A DNA stretch of 41,986 nt from an uncultured Bacteroidales bacterium (GCA_949297365.1 CASFSL010000008.1:1-41986), one strand, 5' to 3'; counted from the stretch's first letter, positions 1-9,752 are shown. A program made the numbers and translations. The notes: generated by a model from the letters alone, not told the origin.

Positions 1-1
1 C

Positions 2-1387
2 GAAAAGTTCATAGCCGACAAGGAGAGGACCGCATGGCACAACCAGGCCCTGTGGTTCGTCCGCGAGAAAAGGGACCGCATGGCCCGGTCCGTCCCCGAA
101 TGGGAGGCCCTGCGGGAGGCGGCGGCCCGCACCAAGATACATACCGTCACGCATCTGGCCCATTACCTCGAGATGTTCGAGCGCAATGCCACGGCCAACG
201 GCATACACGTACACTGGGCCAAGGACGCCCAGGAGCACAACGAGATAGTCTACGGCATCCTCAAGGAGCACGGAGTCAGGCATCTGGTCAAGAGCAAGTC
301 CATGCTCGCCGAAGAATGCGGCCTGTCCCCCTATCTGGAGGAGCGCGGCATCGAGGCTGTAGAGAGCGACCTCGGAGAGCGCATCATGCAGCTTATGCAC
401 CGGCCACCCAGCCACATAGTCCTTCCGGCCATACACGTCAAGAGGCAGGAAGTGGGAGAGCTCTTCGAACGCGAGATAGGCACAGAGCACGGCAACAGCG
501 ACCCGACCTACCTCACCCACGCCGCCAGAGAACACCTGCGCGACAAGTTTCTCCATGCCGACGCGGCCATGACCGGAGTCAATTTCGCCGTAGCCTCGTC
601 CGGAGCCTTCGTCGTATGCACCAACGAGGGCAACGCCGACATGGGCACATCCTTCCCCAAACTGCATATAGCCATCATGGGCCTCGAGAAAGTGATTCCC
701 GACTACGACGCCCTCGCCATATACCACCGGCTGCTCGCCCGCTCCGCCACAGGACAGCATTCCACCACCTACACCACACACTACAAACGGCCCGTGGAAG
801 GCCAGGAGATGCACATTGTCATCGTGGATAACGGCCGCAGCCGGATACTCGGCAACCCCGTCCACCGCAACATGCTCAAATGCCTGCGCTGCGGAGCCTG
901 CATGAACACCTGCCCCGTCTACCGCCGTTCCGGAGGCTATTCCTACTCCTACTTCATCCCCGGACCGCTGGGCATCAACCTCGGGATGCTCGCCGACCCC
1001 AAACAGTACAGCGGCAACGTCTCCGCATGCAGCCTCTGCATGTCCTGTTCCAATGTCTGCCCCGCCAAGATCGACCTCGGAGAGCAGATCTACTCCTGGA
1101 GACAGGAACTCGATTCCCTCGGACTGGCCAATCCGGTCAAGAAGGGCATCGTCAAGGTGCTCAACACCGCCCTGCGCAGTCCCGGCATGTTCCATTTCTG
1201 CGTCAGGGCCGGGCGCCTCGGAGAGAAAATCGCTCCGCGCGGTCTGCTGTACTGCGGGGCCAATGCCTGGGGACGCGACCGCGAGCTGCCGGAGTTCACC
1301 TCCCGCACATTCGAACAGATCTGGAAAGAAGAGCTGTCCTCCTCTGCCCCGGCCGGCCAGGACAGACACGGGGATACCGGGAAATAA
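2..1387 (+). CDS. lutB: Lactate utilization iron-sulfur protein LutB (5' partial)
   Basis: The reading frame is open from base 2, so the gene starts upstream of the window; the first internal ATG (80) is not the true start. LutB is the iron-sulfur subunit of the LutABC complex that oxidises L-lactate to pyruvate in the cytoplasm. The N-terminal two thirds is an LUD-type (DUF162) domain. It is followed by two ferredoxin-like 4Fe-4S clusters: CLRCGACMNTCP, then CSLCMSCSNVCP about 50 residues later. The C-terminus ends in a short Pro/Ser/Gly-rich tail. lutC follows 30 bp downstream on the same strand, supporting an operon; lutA would be expected just upstream, outside the window. The family call is firm; the exact substrate rests on family knowledge. 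Confidence 0.93.
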   Translation, partial: EKFIADKERTAWHNQALWFVREKRDRMARSVPEWEALREAAARTKIHTVTHLAHYLEMFERNATANGIHVHWAKDAQEHNEIVYGILKEHGVRHLVKSKSMLAEECGLSPYLEERGIEAVESDLGERIMQLMHRPPSHIVLPAIHVKRQEVGELFEREIGTEHGNSDPTYLTHAAREHLRDKFLHADAAMTGVNFAVASSGAFVVCTNEGNADMGTSFPKLHIAIMGLEKVIPDYDALAIYHRLLARSATGQHSTTYTTHYKRPVEGQEMHIVIVDNGRSRILGNPVHRNMLKCLRCGACMNTCPVYRRSGGYSYSYFIPGPLGINLGMLADPKQYSGNVSACSLCMSCSNVCPAKIDLGEQIYSWRQELDSLGLANPVKKGIVKVLNTALRSPGMFHFCVRAGRLGEKIAPRGLLYCGANAWGRDRELPEFTSRTFEQIWKEELSSSAPAGQDRHGDTGK

Positions 1388-1389
1388 CA

Positions 1390-1404
1390 GTTTTACAGTA
1401 AAAC
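1390..1404. repeat. Perfect 7-bp-arm palindrome between lutB and lutC
   Basis: GTTTTACAGTAAAAC is a perfect inverted repeat with one central base, filling half of the 30-bp lutB-lutC gap. It may be an operator half-site, an mRNA processing or stabilising hairpin, or chance. No T-run follows, so it is not an intrinsic terminator. Confidence 0.4.
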
Positions 1405-1417
1405 AAGCATCTACGAC

Positions 1418-2104
1418 ATGAGCAGCAAGGAAACAATATTCGAGGCCCTCAAGGCCAATAGCCCCGCACCCGTAGAAAGAGGGCCGCTGGACTTCACCCC
1501 CATGACATTCTCCGACCCTTTAGCGGAGTTCCGGGAAAGAGCGGTCAAGGCCGCAGCGGCCCGGTGCATCCTGATCGAAGAAGAGGACGGTACGGCATCC
1601 GCCGGCACAGAGCCCTCGGCAAACCGCACCACAAGCTCCGGCGACTCCGACGACAGGACTCCGGAAGAGGACAAATCCAGCATCCAGGAACGCATAGCCT
1701 CCATTGTCCGTCGGACCTACCCTGAAGCCAGACGCATAGCCTCCAATCTGCCCGAGGCCGCATCCTGCGCCACATTCAACCCCGACGAGCTGGAAGATCC
1801 CCGCGATCTCGCCGGCACCGATGTCGCCATGGTCCGCGGAGCCTTCGGAGTAGTCGAGAACGGCGCCGTCTGGATACCCCGCGCATTCCGGCACAAGGCC
1901 ATGCTCTTCATCCCCGAGGCCCTCGTCATCCTGCTGGACAGAAAGCAGATAGTGAGCAACATGCACGAAACCTACGCCCGAAAGGACTTCGACACCTACG
2001 ACTTCGGCAGCTTCATCGCCGGCCCCTCCAAGACCGCTGACATCGAGCAGGCCCTTGTCATCGGCGCCCACGGTCCTCGCGATGTCTCCGTCATCCTCCT
2101 GTAG
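1418..2104 (+). CDS. lutC: Lactate utilization protein LutC (LUD domain)
   Basis: A 228-residue protein of the LutC/YkgG family, the third component of the LutABC lactate-oxidising complex. The LUD-domain signature is seen in the C-terminal half: VAMVRGAFGVVENGAVWI and, near the end, AGPSKTADIEQALVIGAHGPR-like sequence (GPSKTADIE plus GAHGP), typical of the family. Residues about 55-85 are a Ser/Thr/Asp/Glu-rich stretch that looks like a flexible insertion between the N-terminal helix and the core. The start is ATG at 1418 without a Shine-Dalgarno sequence, as usual in Bacteroidetes. It lies 30 bp after lutB and probably ends the operon. The next 300 bp hold REP-like repeats rather than a gene. 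Confidence 0.92.
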   Translation: MSSKETIFEALKANSPAPVERGPLDFTPMTFSDPLAEFRERAVKAAAARCILIEEEDGTASAGTEPSANRTTSSGDSDDRTPEEDKSSIQERIASIVRRTYPEARRIASNLPEAASCATFNPDELEDPRDLAGTDVAMVRGAFGVVENGAVWIPRAFRHKAMLFIPEALVILLDRKQIVSNMHETYARKDFDTYDFGSFIAGPSKTADIEQALVIGAHGPRDVSVILL

Positions 2105-2109
2105 CCAGC

Positions 2110-2405
2110 GCTCCTCCTATCCCGACCTTCTGCGGGCATTCCCCATCCGCTTCCACCACAACGGCAGCAAATCATCCGATTCCCTGCCGTTGCGGAACTG
2201 CATTTTCCCCGGCACCCCTGCTACAGCCCTTCTGTGCGGCATCCCTTCTTCGTCCTCCTACCACAACGGCAGCAAAACCCGCGATTCTCTGCCGTTGCGG
2301 AACAGCATCTTTCTCGCCACCCCTACCACAGCCCTTCTGAGCGGCATCCCTGCTTCATTTCCCTACCACAACGGCAGCATTTCCTGCGATTCTCTGCCGT
2401 TGCGG
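2110..2405. repeat. REP-like array A1: three tandem ~105-bp units
   Basis: Three palindromes have left arms CCACAACGGCAG at 2156-2167, 2261-2272 and 2366-2377, and right arms CTGCCGTTGCGG at 2184-2195, 2289-2300 and 2394-2405. Left-arm starts are exactly 105 bp apart. Arms match at 11 of 12 positions and enclose a 16-nt loop close to CAAAACCCGCGATTCT. The spacers between palindromes are also repeated: CACCCCT, then CCTTCTGNGCGGCATCCC. A similar spacer core precedes the first palindrome. There is no convincing gene here; the small ORFs crossing the array follow its periodicity. Confidence 0.88.
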
Positions 2406-2422
2406 CAAGCCCACTAAGCCCC

Positions 2423-3379
2423 CTATCCCTTTTTCTTATACGGCAGGGCAAGACACCTGCACACCTGCGCCTCTGTGGCATTGAAATTTTCCATAAGCCA
2501 TTTCGCCGTCTCTTTCTTTTCATCCTCAGTCAGATGCCAGTAACTTTTCCGCCTATACCGATTTATGATATCCGTGTCAATTATCCGGCACAGTTCCATA
2601 TCCGAGACAGCCTCCTCCCTATACCAGTGCTTGCTCTTCCGCTCGAATGCCTCAACTTCCTCCCGGGACATCCACGGCTCTATAGACCCCAGTGTAACAG
2701 GCTCATCATCTGTACCATCCTGCTTCTGCTGCTGTTTCCATTCCTCATAGTCGCGCCTGTGAAGATTATATTGAAATGCATTGTATGTACCGAATATCGT
2801 TTCAACTGCCTTGTACTCCACAAATGACGCCGGGTCGATACTTCCCCGGTCATCCAGTCGAAGCAGGTCCGTCAATGGCTTGCTGCGCCTGAGCAGTTTC
2901 CTGGCAAGGGTCTCATGCACCCGCTCTTTTTGTGTCAGAACCGTTCCGGATCCACATCCGGCCTTTCCGACCGCACTGCCAAAGTACAGGCCCGCGGTAC
3001 TGTACGGATAACTGAAAGGATTCACGCATACCTGATGATGCACGGGATTTTTCAGAACATAGCTGATTGCTGCGGCCTTATGTTCTATGCCGCGAAGTTC
3101 TAGACTGAAGAAATTCTTCTCTCCCAAAGGCCCTTTCCGATGATATTTCTTGTTGAAAGTACTTGTGTACGAATGCCTGAGCCGCCTCGAGAACTCAGGC
3201 AGGTTATCAGTTTCGATAATCTGATGCGCATGAGTGGACATCAACGCGTACGCGAAAATACCCGCGTTCATGGTCTCCGATATCTGCGCGATCCTGCACA
3301 GAAGCCGGCAAAAATCTTCATCGTCCCGGCAAAGCACCTCTCCATGAGAAGTGTAGCAATAGTGATACGGTGCTCTCAT
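2423..3379 (-). CDS. REP-associated tyrosine transposase A (Y1/HUH family)
   Basis: A 318-residue protein with an N-terminal Y1_Tnp (IS200-like) domain. The HUH metal-binding motif is STHAH (His50, His52) and the likely catalytic tyrosine is Tyr107 in AAISYVLKNPVHHQV, the arrangement of RAYT proteins. Such enzymes nick and join single-stranded DNA at REP hairpins. About 190 residues follow the Y1 domain, longer than classical enterobacterial RAYTs. They include DYEEW (middle) and a C-terminal SDMELCRIID plus helix-turn-helix-like end that is shared with the second RAYT in the window. The start ATG (3377-3379) has no Shine-Dalgarno sequence; TATCTTTA at 3428-3435 (minus) is a weak -7 candidate. 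Activity is inferred from intact motifs only. Confidence 0.88.
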   Translation of the reverse strand: MRAPYHYCYTSHGEVLCRDDEDFCRLLCRIAQISETMNAGIFAYALMSTHAHQIIETDNLPEFSRRLRHSYTSTFNKKYHRKGPLGEKNFFSLELRGIEHKAAAISYVLKNPVHHQVCVNPFSYPYSTAGLYFGSAVGKAGCGSGTVLTQKERVHETLARKLLRRSKPLTDLLRLDDRGSIDPASFVEYKAVETIFGTYNAFQYNLHRRDYEEWKQQQKQDGTDDEPVTLGSIEPWMSREEVEAFERKSKHWYREEAVSDMELCRIIDTDIINRYRRKSYWHLTEDEKKETAKWLMENFNATEAQVCRCLALPYKKKG

Positions 3380-3538
3380 TTTATTATGTTTAAGGATTTG
3401 TACGCTAAGTACTGCAGGGACGTGACGTAAAGATACTGTATTATTCCGGATTATCCCGGAAAATGTTATCGGGCAGATAAAATATTTTTACCGAAAGTGC
3501 AATTGGTCAGGCTAAGTCCCTTCCACAATCATAGCCCC

Positions 3539-3688
3539 TTCCACAACGGCAGTGAATCACGGGTTTTGCTGCCGTTGTGGAAAGGAGGTAGAAGGACAAT
3601 GCCGCCCAGAAGGCCTGCAGAGAGGGGTGGAGCATGAACGGTGGTGCCACAACGGCACCTATTCGCGGGTTTTGCTGCCGTTGTGGAA
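3539..3688. repeat. REP-like array A2: two units, inverted relative to A1
   Basis: Palindromes at 3541-3580 (perfect 12-bp arms, extended by TT/AA to 14) and 3647-3686 (the left arm diverges after 11 bases). Their starts are 106 bp apart. Read on the minus strand they give the same arm and loop sequence as array A1 (CAAAACCCG in the loop), so orientation is reversed. The spacer, also read on minus, carries CACCCCT and CCTTCTGGGCGGCAT as in A1. A fragment (CCCTTCCACAA) at about 3518-3527 may be a degenerate extra copy. The 350-bp gap between RAYT A and exonuclease III holds nothing else clear apart from a small TTCCGG/CCGGAA hairpin at 3444-3461. Confidence 0.87.
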
Positions 3689-3731
3689 AAAGAAAGATGC
3701 CAGGAGAGAGAGGCCCGGTGAGTGAGCTGTG

Positions 3732-4487
3732 TCAGATGTCGAGGGTGAGTTCGACGGGGCAATGGTCGGAGCCGAATATCTCGTTGTGGATGGCGGCACC
3801 GAGGAGCCTGGGCTGCAGGCGGTTGGATACGAGGAAATAGTCAATGCGCCACCCGGCGTTCTTCTCGCGGGCCTTGAAACGGTAGGACCACCAGGAGTAG
3901 GCGCCCTCGGTGTCGGGATAGAAATGGCGGAAGGTATCGGTGAATCCGGCGGCGAGCAGGTCGGAGAACTTGCCGCGCTCCTGGTCGGTGAATCCGGCGT
4001 TCATCCGGTTGGTCTTCGGGTTCTTCAAGTCGATTTCCTTGTGGGCCACATTCAGGTCGCCGCAGACGATGACGGGCTTGACGGCATCCAGACGCAGCAG
4101 GTAGGCGCGAAACTCATCCTCCCAGGTCATGCGGTAGTCCAGCCGCCGCAGCTCATCCTGCGAGTTGGGCGTATAGACCGTTACCAGATAGAAATCCGGC
4201 ATCTCGAGGGTGATGACGCGGCCCTCGGTATCGTGCTCCTCCAGCCCGAGTCCGTAAGTAACCGACAACGGCTCATGGCGCGAGAATATCGCAGTCCCCG
4301 AGTAGCCCTTCTTCTGAGCGTAGTTCCAGTACGAGCGGTAGCCCTCGAAGGCCATGTCCAGCTGTCCCTCCTGCAGCTTGGTCTCCTGCAGGCAGAAAAA
4401 GTCCGCGTTCAGTGCCAGGAAAGAGTCCTCGAAACCCTTGCCGCAGCAGGCCCTCAGGCCATTCACGTTCCATGAGATGAATTTCAT
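3732..4487 (-). CDS. xth: Exodeoxyribonuclease III
   Basis: A 251-residue AP endonuclease / 3'-5' exonuclease of the ExoIII (xth/exoA) family acting in base-excision repair. The full motif set is present: [10 protein letters not shown] at the start, QETKLQ (metal-binding Glu), GDLNVAH (catalytic Asp/Asn), the [12 protein letters not shown] loop and SDHCPV at the C-terminus (Asp-His pair). The frame is open further upstream to 4574, overlapping sufB, but family alignment sets the start at MKFISWN, ATG 4485-4487. It lies 31 bp after sufB on the same strand and could share its transcript. Confidence 0.96.
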   Translation of the reverse strand: MKFISWNVNGLRACCGKGFEDSFLALNADFFCLQETKLQEGQLDMAFEGYRSYWNYAQKKGYSGTAIFSRHEPLSVTYGLGLEEHDTEGRVITLEMPDFYLVTVYTPNSQDELRRLDYRMTWEDEFRAYLLRLDAVKPVIVCGDLNVAHKEIDLKNPKTNRMNAGFTDQERGKFSDLLAAGFTDTFRHFYPDTEGAYSWWSYRFKAREKNAGWRIDYFLVSNRLQPRLLGAAIHNEIFGSDHCPVELTLDI

Positions 4488-4518
4488 ATCCTGTATTATT
4501 CTTGATTTAAAACTAAGA

Positions 4519-5955
<1,437 letters not shown>

Positions 5956-6016
5956 ATTGTCCTTGCCTTCTGCAAAAGTCAGACCGCAAAGATGAGGATT
6001 TTTCCGTTATCTTTTG

Positions 6017-6051
6017 CCTTGACCGACCGATTTTCGGAATGTCAGTCAAGG
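6017..6051. other. Hairpin over the tlpA-like stop codon
   Basis: CCTTGAC at 6017-6023 pairs with GTCAAGG at 6045-6051, with an inner CCGA/TCGG stem at 6027-6037. It spans the end of the TlpA-like gene and precedes sufB. It lacks a T-run on the minus strand, so a transcript-stabilising or weak terminating hairpin is possible but unproven. Confidence 0.35.
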
Positions 6052-7262
6052 TGCTGCTGAAGATATGCCTTGACGGAAGCGATATCCTTGACTTTCTCGA
6101 CTATCCTGCCGTCACTGTCTATCAGGAATATACCTCCGCCTCCGCCGTCAATACCGTAAAGTTCCCAGATACCCTCTGCCCTATCCAGATCATAAAGCTG
6201 AATCCAGGGATAACCGTCGGTTTCTATGGCCTTATGCAAATCGTCGAGAGAATTGAACTCCCCGGCCACGCCTATGACTGTAAAACCTTTATCCTTATAT
6301 TGCTCATAGACCGGTATCAGTTCTATTGAGTGTCGTCTGCACGGCAGGCACCATGATGCCCAGCAGTCCAGCACGGCTATCCGGCCTTCAATCAGTTCCG
6401 AAAGCGAATATCTCTCACCGTCCAGAGCCAGAGCACTGAAATCCGGAGCCGGCATCCCGGGACGGGTCCGTTCCATTGACGCCAGGAGTCTGTCCATACT
6501 GTTGACCGAACCGTTTCCCGGATATTTTTTACGGTACCTGTCAAGCAGGTCAAGTAAAAAAGTATCGACAGAGTCAGCTCCTCCCTGCATAAACATCTGA
6601 ATCTGCGAAGATAGTAGCGTTTGAAGTTCTGTCAGTCCGGCTAAAGTCAGGTGTGCGCTCATCCGGTCCCTCCTCCACCGCTCATAATCGGATACAGCTG
6701 TAATACTGTCATAAACAGCATCGAGACGTTCATTCATAGCTATTACGACAGCCTCATTCTCCGAGCCTTCCTCAGGCCAGCCTCCGTGTGCGGATATCCA
6801 TTTGTCTACATCATAGCTCAGTCTGTTGTAAGGTTCGTATATTCTATACCACTCATTTCTGTAAAGATACAGTTCCTCATTGTCACTGCTTCCGGTCACT
6901 GCAGCACAGATGTCGCCATACTTGCTGGTGAAATGGAATTTTACGGGAACTTTGTCCGAAATAAAAGGAAATGTATAAAATGTATTGTCGGCGAAATCCG
7001 GCTCAAAGAACATCTCGTATTTTACGGCCGACGAGTCCTTGAAAGATATGCTGAATGCGCCCTTGTCAAGATAGGCATAAGCGACCGGCTCGTCAAAGCG
7101 GATATCGGCACCGTCCCTGTAAATGAGCACCAGCGAGCTGTCTGGATAGAAGTCCGCACCCTCGCCGCTGACGTTGACAGTATACACCTTAGATCTTTCG
7201 CAGGAAACAGCCATGAGCACAACTGCCGCCATGACCGACAATAACCGAATAGTCCTTTTCAT
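6042..7262 (-). CDS. TlpA/ResA-like thioredoxin-fold lipoprotein
   Basis: A 406-residue predicted lipoprotein: signal peptide with lipobox MAVSC (Cys21), a long N-terminal region of the type found in Bacteroidetes TlpA-like disulfide reductases (DUF4369-like, uncertain), and a C-terminal thioredoxin domain. The active site is WCLPC (Cys305, Cys308) in LDCWASWCLPC. Such proteins sit in the periplasm or at the inner face of the outer membrane and handle thiol-disulfide exchange. Oddly, the loop that normally holds the conserved cis-proline reads YGIDGGGGGIFLID, with glycines instead of proline. Base composition is more AT-rich than the neighbours. The start is ATG 7260-7262, directly abutting a tandem repeat that carries its promoter elements. 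Confidence 0.85.
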   Translation of the reverse strand: MKRTIRLLSVMAAVVLMAVSCERSKVYTVNVSGEGADFYPDSSLVLIYRDGADIRFDEPVAYAYLDKGAFSISFKDSSAVKYEMFFEPDFADNTFYTFPFISDKVPVKFHFTSKYGDICAAVTGSSDNEELYLYRNEWYRIYEPYNRLSYDVDKWISAHGGWPEEGSENEAVVIAMNERLDAVYDSITAVSDYERWRRDRMSAHLTLAGLTELQTLLSSQIQMFMQGGADSVDTFLLDLLDRYRKKYPGNGSVNSMDRLLASMERTRPGMPAPDFSALALDGERYSLSELIEGRIAVLDCWASWCLPCRRHSIELIPVYEQYKDKGFTVIGVAGEFNSLDDLHKAIETDGYPWIQLYDLDRAEGIWELYGIDGGGGGIFLIDSDGRIVEKVKDIASVKAYLQQHLD

Positions 7263-7330
7263 AGAAAATGAATTTTAAATTTTGCCAAATATAGAAAATG
7301 AATTTTAAATTTTGCCAAATATAGAAAATT
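7261..7330 (-). repeat. 30-bp exact tandem duplication carrying tlpA-like promoter elements
   Basis: Bases 7261-7290 and 7291-7320 are identical and a partial third copy begins at 7321. On the minus strand each junction gives TATATTTG (CAAATATA on plus at 7286-7293 and 7316-7323), the Bacteroidetes -7 element. The TTTG of the distal copy lies 22 bp upstream of the proximal -7 element and could act as its -33 box. The first unit includes part of the gene's ATG. Confidence 0.8.
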
Positions 7331-7359
7331 TTTGCCCGGCTTCTGTTAAAAAAAAGATG

Positions 7360-7367
7360 TATCTTTG
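7360..7367 (+). promoter_or_regulatory. -7 element for the thiL-like/fucosidase pair
   Basis: TATCTTTG fits TAnnTTTG and lies 18 bp before the ATG at 7386. A TTTG at 7331-7334 is 25 bp upstream, longer than the usual spacing of about 19-21, so the -33 box is uncertain. Confidence 0.55.
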
Positions 7368-7385
7368 GCTTTCAATCTGAAAAAT

Positions 7386-8390
7386 ATGGCTACGGAAATA
7401 TCTTCTATAGGCAAGGAGGCTCTTTTGTCACGGCTTTTTGAAGGCAGCGGCTGGATAAATGAGCGGGGCTGCGCGTTCTCCGGCGACGGGGATTTCAGCA
7501 CGGTTCACAAGGTATTCATGGAAAAGGTGGATTTCGACCTGACGTACAATCCTCTGCGGCATCTCGGGCACAAGCTCGCCCTGAACGTCATCGGAGAGCT
7601 GTACGCCCGTTTCAGTTCTCCTGTGGGACTGGACGTTACGGTGGCCCTGTCAAACCGTTTCTCAGTTGAGGACGTACAGGATCTCTGGGAGGGCATCTCC
7701 GCTGCAGCCAAGGAACACGGCGCGGGGCATCTGGCCCTGGACTTGATTCCCTCGGCGGCCGGAATGGTGGTGAGCATCGCGGCCTGGGGCTCCACCGCTA
7801 AGGAGGTGACTGAAAAGCGGAAGAAGGCTCAGTCAAAGGATCTTCTGGTGCTCAGCGGAGATCTCGGGGCGGCATACATGGGACTGCACGTGCTGGAAAG
7901 GGAGAAAGCCGCTTTTCAGGGCACTCCCGCCGGTGCGGCTCCCAAGCAGCCTGATCTGTCCCAGTACAAATACATCGTGGGCGAATACCTCAGTCCGTAT
8001 CTCAAGCCGGATATCCCCGGACGTTTCTCGGAGGCCGGAATCATCCCCTGCGGAGGGTATTTCGTCAGCCGCGGACTCGGTGACGCCGCCAAGCGCATTG
8101 CCGCCGATACGGGCCTCGGAGTCAAGATTTACATAGGCAGGATCCCCATTGCCTCCAAGACATTCGAGATGGCACAGGAACTGAACCTTGACCCCGTCAC
8201 GGCTGCTGTCAACGGCGGGGACGACTACCGCCTTCTGTACATTGTCCCCCTGGAGTTCCACGAGACGCTGCGCCGCGACTTCCAGGACTGGGACATCATC
8301 GGTCACCTCGCCCATTCAGATGTAGGCGAAGTCCTGGTCACTCCCGAAGGAGCCGAAATCGGCATCCACGCCCAGGGCTACGAACAATAA
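7386..8390 (+). CDS. ThiL-like / AIR synthase-related kinase
   Basis: A 334-residue protein of the PurM/ThiL ATP-binding superfamily, most like thiamine-monophosphate kinase, which makes thiamine diphosphate from ThMP and ATP. Seen in the sequence: FSGDGDFST near residue 30 (ThiL normally has GDDAAV), VDFDLTYNPLRHLGHKLALNVIGE (the HF-dl-y-p-iG-KalavN pattern), and VNGGDDYRLLYIVP near the C-terminus, equivalent to the HGGEDYELL motif. The altered N-terminal metal-binding motif makes exact activity uncertain. The start is ATG 7386; the TTG at 7365 lies inside the -7 element and is rejected. The fucosidase follows after 15 bp. No other thiamine gene is near. Confidence 0.72.
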   Translation: MATEISSIGKEALLSRLFEGSGWINERGCAFSGDGDFSTVHKVFMEKVDFDLTYNPLRHLGHKLALNVIGELYARFSSPVGLDVTVALSNRFSVEDVQDLWEGISAAAKEHGAGHLALDLIPSAAGMVVSIAAWGSTAKEVTEKRKKAQSKDLLVLSGDLGAAYMGLHVLEREKAAFQGTPAGAAPKQPDLSQYKYIVGEYLSPYLKPDIPGRFSEAGIIPCGGYFVSRGLGDAAKRIAADTGLGVKIYIGRIPIASKTFEMAQELNLDPVTAAVNGGDDYRLLYIVPLEFHETLRRDFQDWDIIGHLAHSDVGEVLVTPEGAEIGIHAQGYEQ

Positions 8391-8405
8391 TTTTACTGAG
8401 ATACA

Positions 8406-9752
8406 ATGAAAAAGCATTTACTGTCCATTGCGGCTCTGTCCCTGCTGGCAGCTGCCGCCTCTCCTGCCTCGGCGCAGGAGGATTATCAGCCTTCACCTGA
8501 GATCGTTCAGTCGCAGGAGCAGTTCCGCGGGAACCGTTTCGGAATTTTCATCCACTGGGGTATTTACTCCATGTACGGCCAGGGCGAGTGGGCCCTGAAC
8601 TACAACGGACTGACCCACGAGGAGTACAGCAAGATGGCCGGGGGCTTCTATCCCGCCGATTTCGACGCAGCCGAATGGGTGAGTGCCATCAAAGCCTCCG
8701 GAGCCAGGTACATCTGCATCACTACCCGTCACCACGACGGCTTCTCGATGTTCGACAGCAAATGCACTGATTACGACATCATGGATGCCACCCCGTTCAA
8801 GCGCGACATCATAGCCGAGCTGGCCGCCGAGTGCGAGCGTCAGGACATGCCTCTGCATTTCTACTACTCGCTGATAGACTGGGGCCGCACCGATGCTCCG
8901 CGCGGACGTACCGGACAGGAGACCGGACGGCCAGAGGCCACCGACCCGGATACGTATTTTGACTTCATGAAGTGCCAGCTGACCGAGCTGCTGACCAGTT
9001 ACGGCAAGGTGGGCTGCATCTGGTTCGACGGCAACTGGGACCATGAGGAGTGGGAGCAGCCCCTTGACTACCGTTACGACGAGCTCTACCCGTTGATTCA
9101 TGAGCTCCAGCCCGGGTGCCTTATCGGCAACAACCATCACATCACTCCCTATCCCGGCGAGGATATCCAGATATTCGAGCGCGACATCCCCGGGGAGAAT
9201 ACAGCCGGATGGCACAGCGGCGGAGTCAGCACGACCCTTCCTCTGGAGACCTGCCAGACCATGAACGGCTCCTGGGGCTACCGTATGCGCGACCAGAACT
9301 ACAAGAGTGTGGACGAGCTGATACGCTACCTCGTCTCCACCGCCGGCCGTGATGCCAACCTGCTGCTCAACGTCGGTCCTCAGCCTGACGGCAATATCCC
9401 TGCAGCGGCTCTGGAACGCTTAGCCGCTATGGGCGAATGGCTCGCAGTCAACGGCGAGACCATCTACGGCACCCGCAGCACACTGGTGAAACCTCAGCCC
9501 TGGGGAGTGACCACCCACAAGGACAACAAGATGTGGCTGCATGTATTCCCTGAGGATGCATTCAAGAACGTACCCGACGGCCAGATCTACGTGCCCTACA
9601 AGGACGGCCGGAAAGTCGCCTCCGTCACCCCGTTCGGCTTCTCTGATGTGAAGCTGGCCTTCAAGCAGTACAAGGAAGGCATCTTCGTCACCCTCCCTTC
9701 CGACATGCCCTCCGACACCCCCGACTACATCGTCGAAGTCACCTTCAGATAA
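8406..9752 (+). CDS. Alpha-L-fucosidase, GH29 family
   Basis: A 448-residue secreted glycoside hydrolase predicted to release terminal alpha-L-fucose from host glycans in the periplasm. A type I signal peptide (residues 1-24, ending SPASAQ) has no lipobox. GH29 motifs: FGIFIHWG (45-52), TRHHDGF (107-113) and WFDG with Asp208 as the likely nucleophile. The general acid is not assignable by eye; Glu-containing stretches FERDIPG and LETCQTMNGSWGY are candidates. A small C-terminal beta domain follows about residue 350. It lies 15 bp after the ThiL-like gene, so co-transcription is likely, and a strong hairpin follows. There is no SusC/SusD pair or other CAZyme nearby. Confidence 0.93.
   Translation: MKKHLLSIAALSLLAAAASPASAQEDYQPSPEIVQSQEQFRGNRFGIFIHWGIYSMYGQGEWALNYNGLTHEEYSKMAGGFYPADFDAAEWVSAIKASGARYICITTRHHDGFSMFDSKCTDYDIMDATPFKRDIIAELAAECERQDMPLHFYYSLIDWGRTDAPRGRTGQETGRPEATDPDTYFDFMKCQLTELLTSYGKVGCIWFDGNWDHEEWEQPLDYRYDELYPLIHELQPGCLIGNNHHITPYPGEDIQIFERDIPGENTAGWHSGGVSTTLPLETCQTMNGSWGYRMRDQNYKSVDELIRYLVSTAGRDANLLLNVGPQPDGNIPAAALERLAAMGEWLAVNGETIYGTRSTLVKPQPWGVTTHKDNKMWLHVFPEDAFKNVPDGQIYVPYKDGRKVASVTPFGFSDVKLAFKQYKEGIFVTLPSDMPSDTPDYIVEVTFR

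Larger units (their letters stand above)
2110..3690. mobile_element. REPtron-like unit A: RAYT gene with inverted REP-like arrays
   Basis: The minus-strand RAYT gene (2423-3379) is enclosed by five copies of one imperfect palindrome. Three copies lie after its 3' end in one orientation and two before its 5' end in the other. This matches known REPtron architecture, where a RAYT is flanked by inverted copies of the REP it is thought to mobilise. No terminal inverted repeats or target-site duplications of a classical insertion sequence were seen, and the outer limits given are those of the repeats. It separates lutC from exonuclease III. Confidence 0.75.

Noticed and set aside
2110-2405. CRISPR array
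   Set aside because: Units are long palindromes with conserved, not unique, spacers, and no cas gene is present.
2055-2827. Two plus-strand ORFs (2055-2417, 2234-2827) running through the REP-like array
   Set aside because: They follow the 105-bp repeat, give repetitive low-information protein and the second overlaps RAYT A on the opposite strand.
7365-7388. TTG start for the ThiL-like gene
   Set aside because: The TTG is inside the -7 promoter element; the ATG at 7386 is in frame and better placed.
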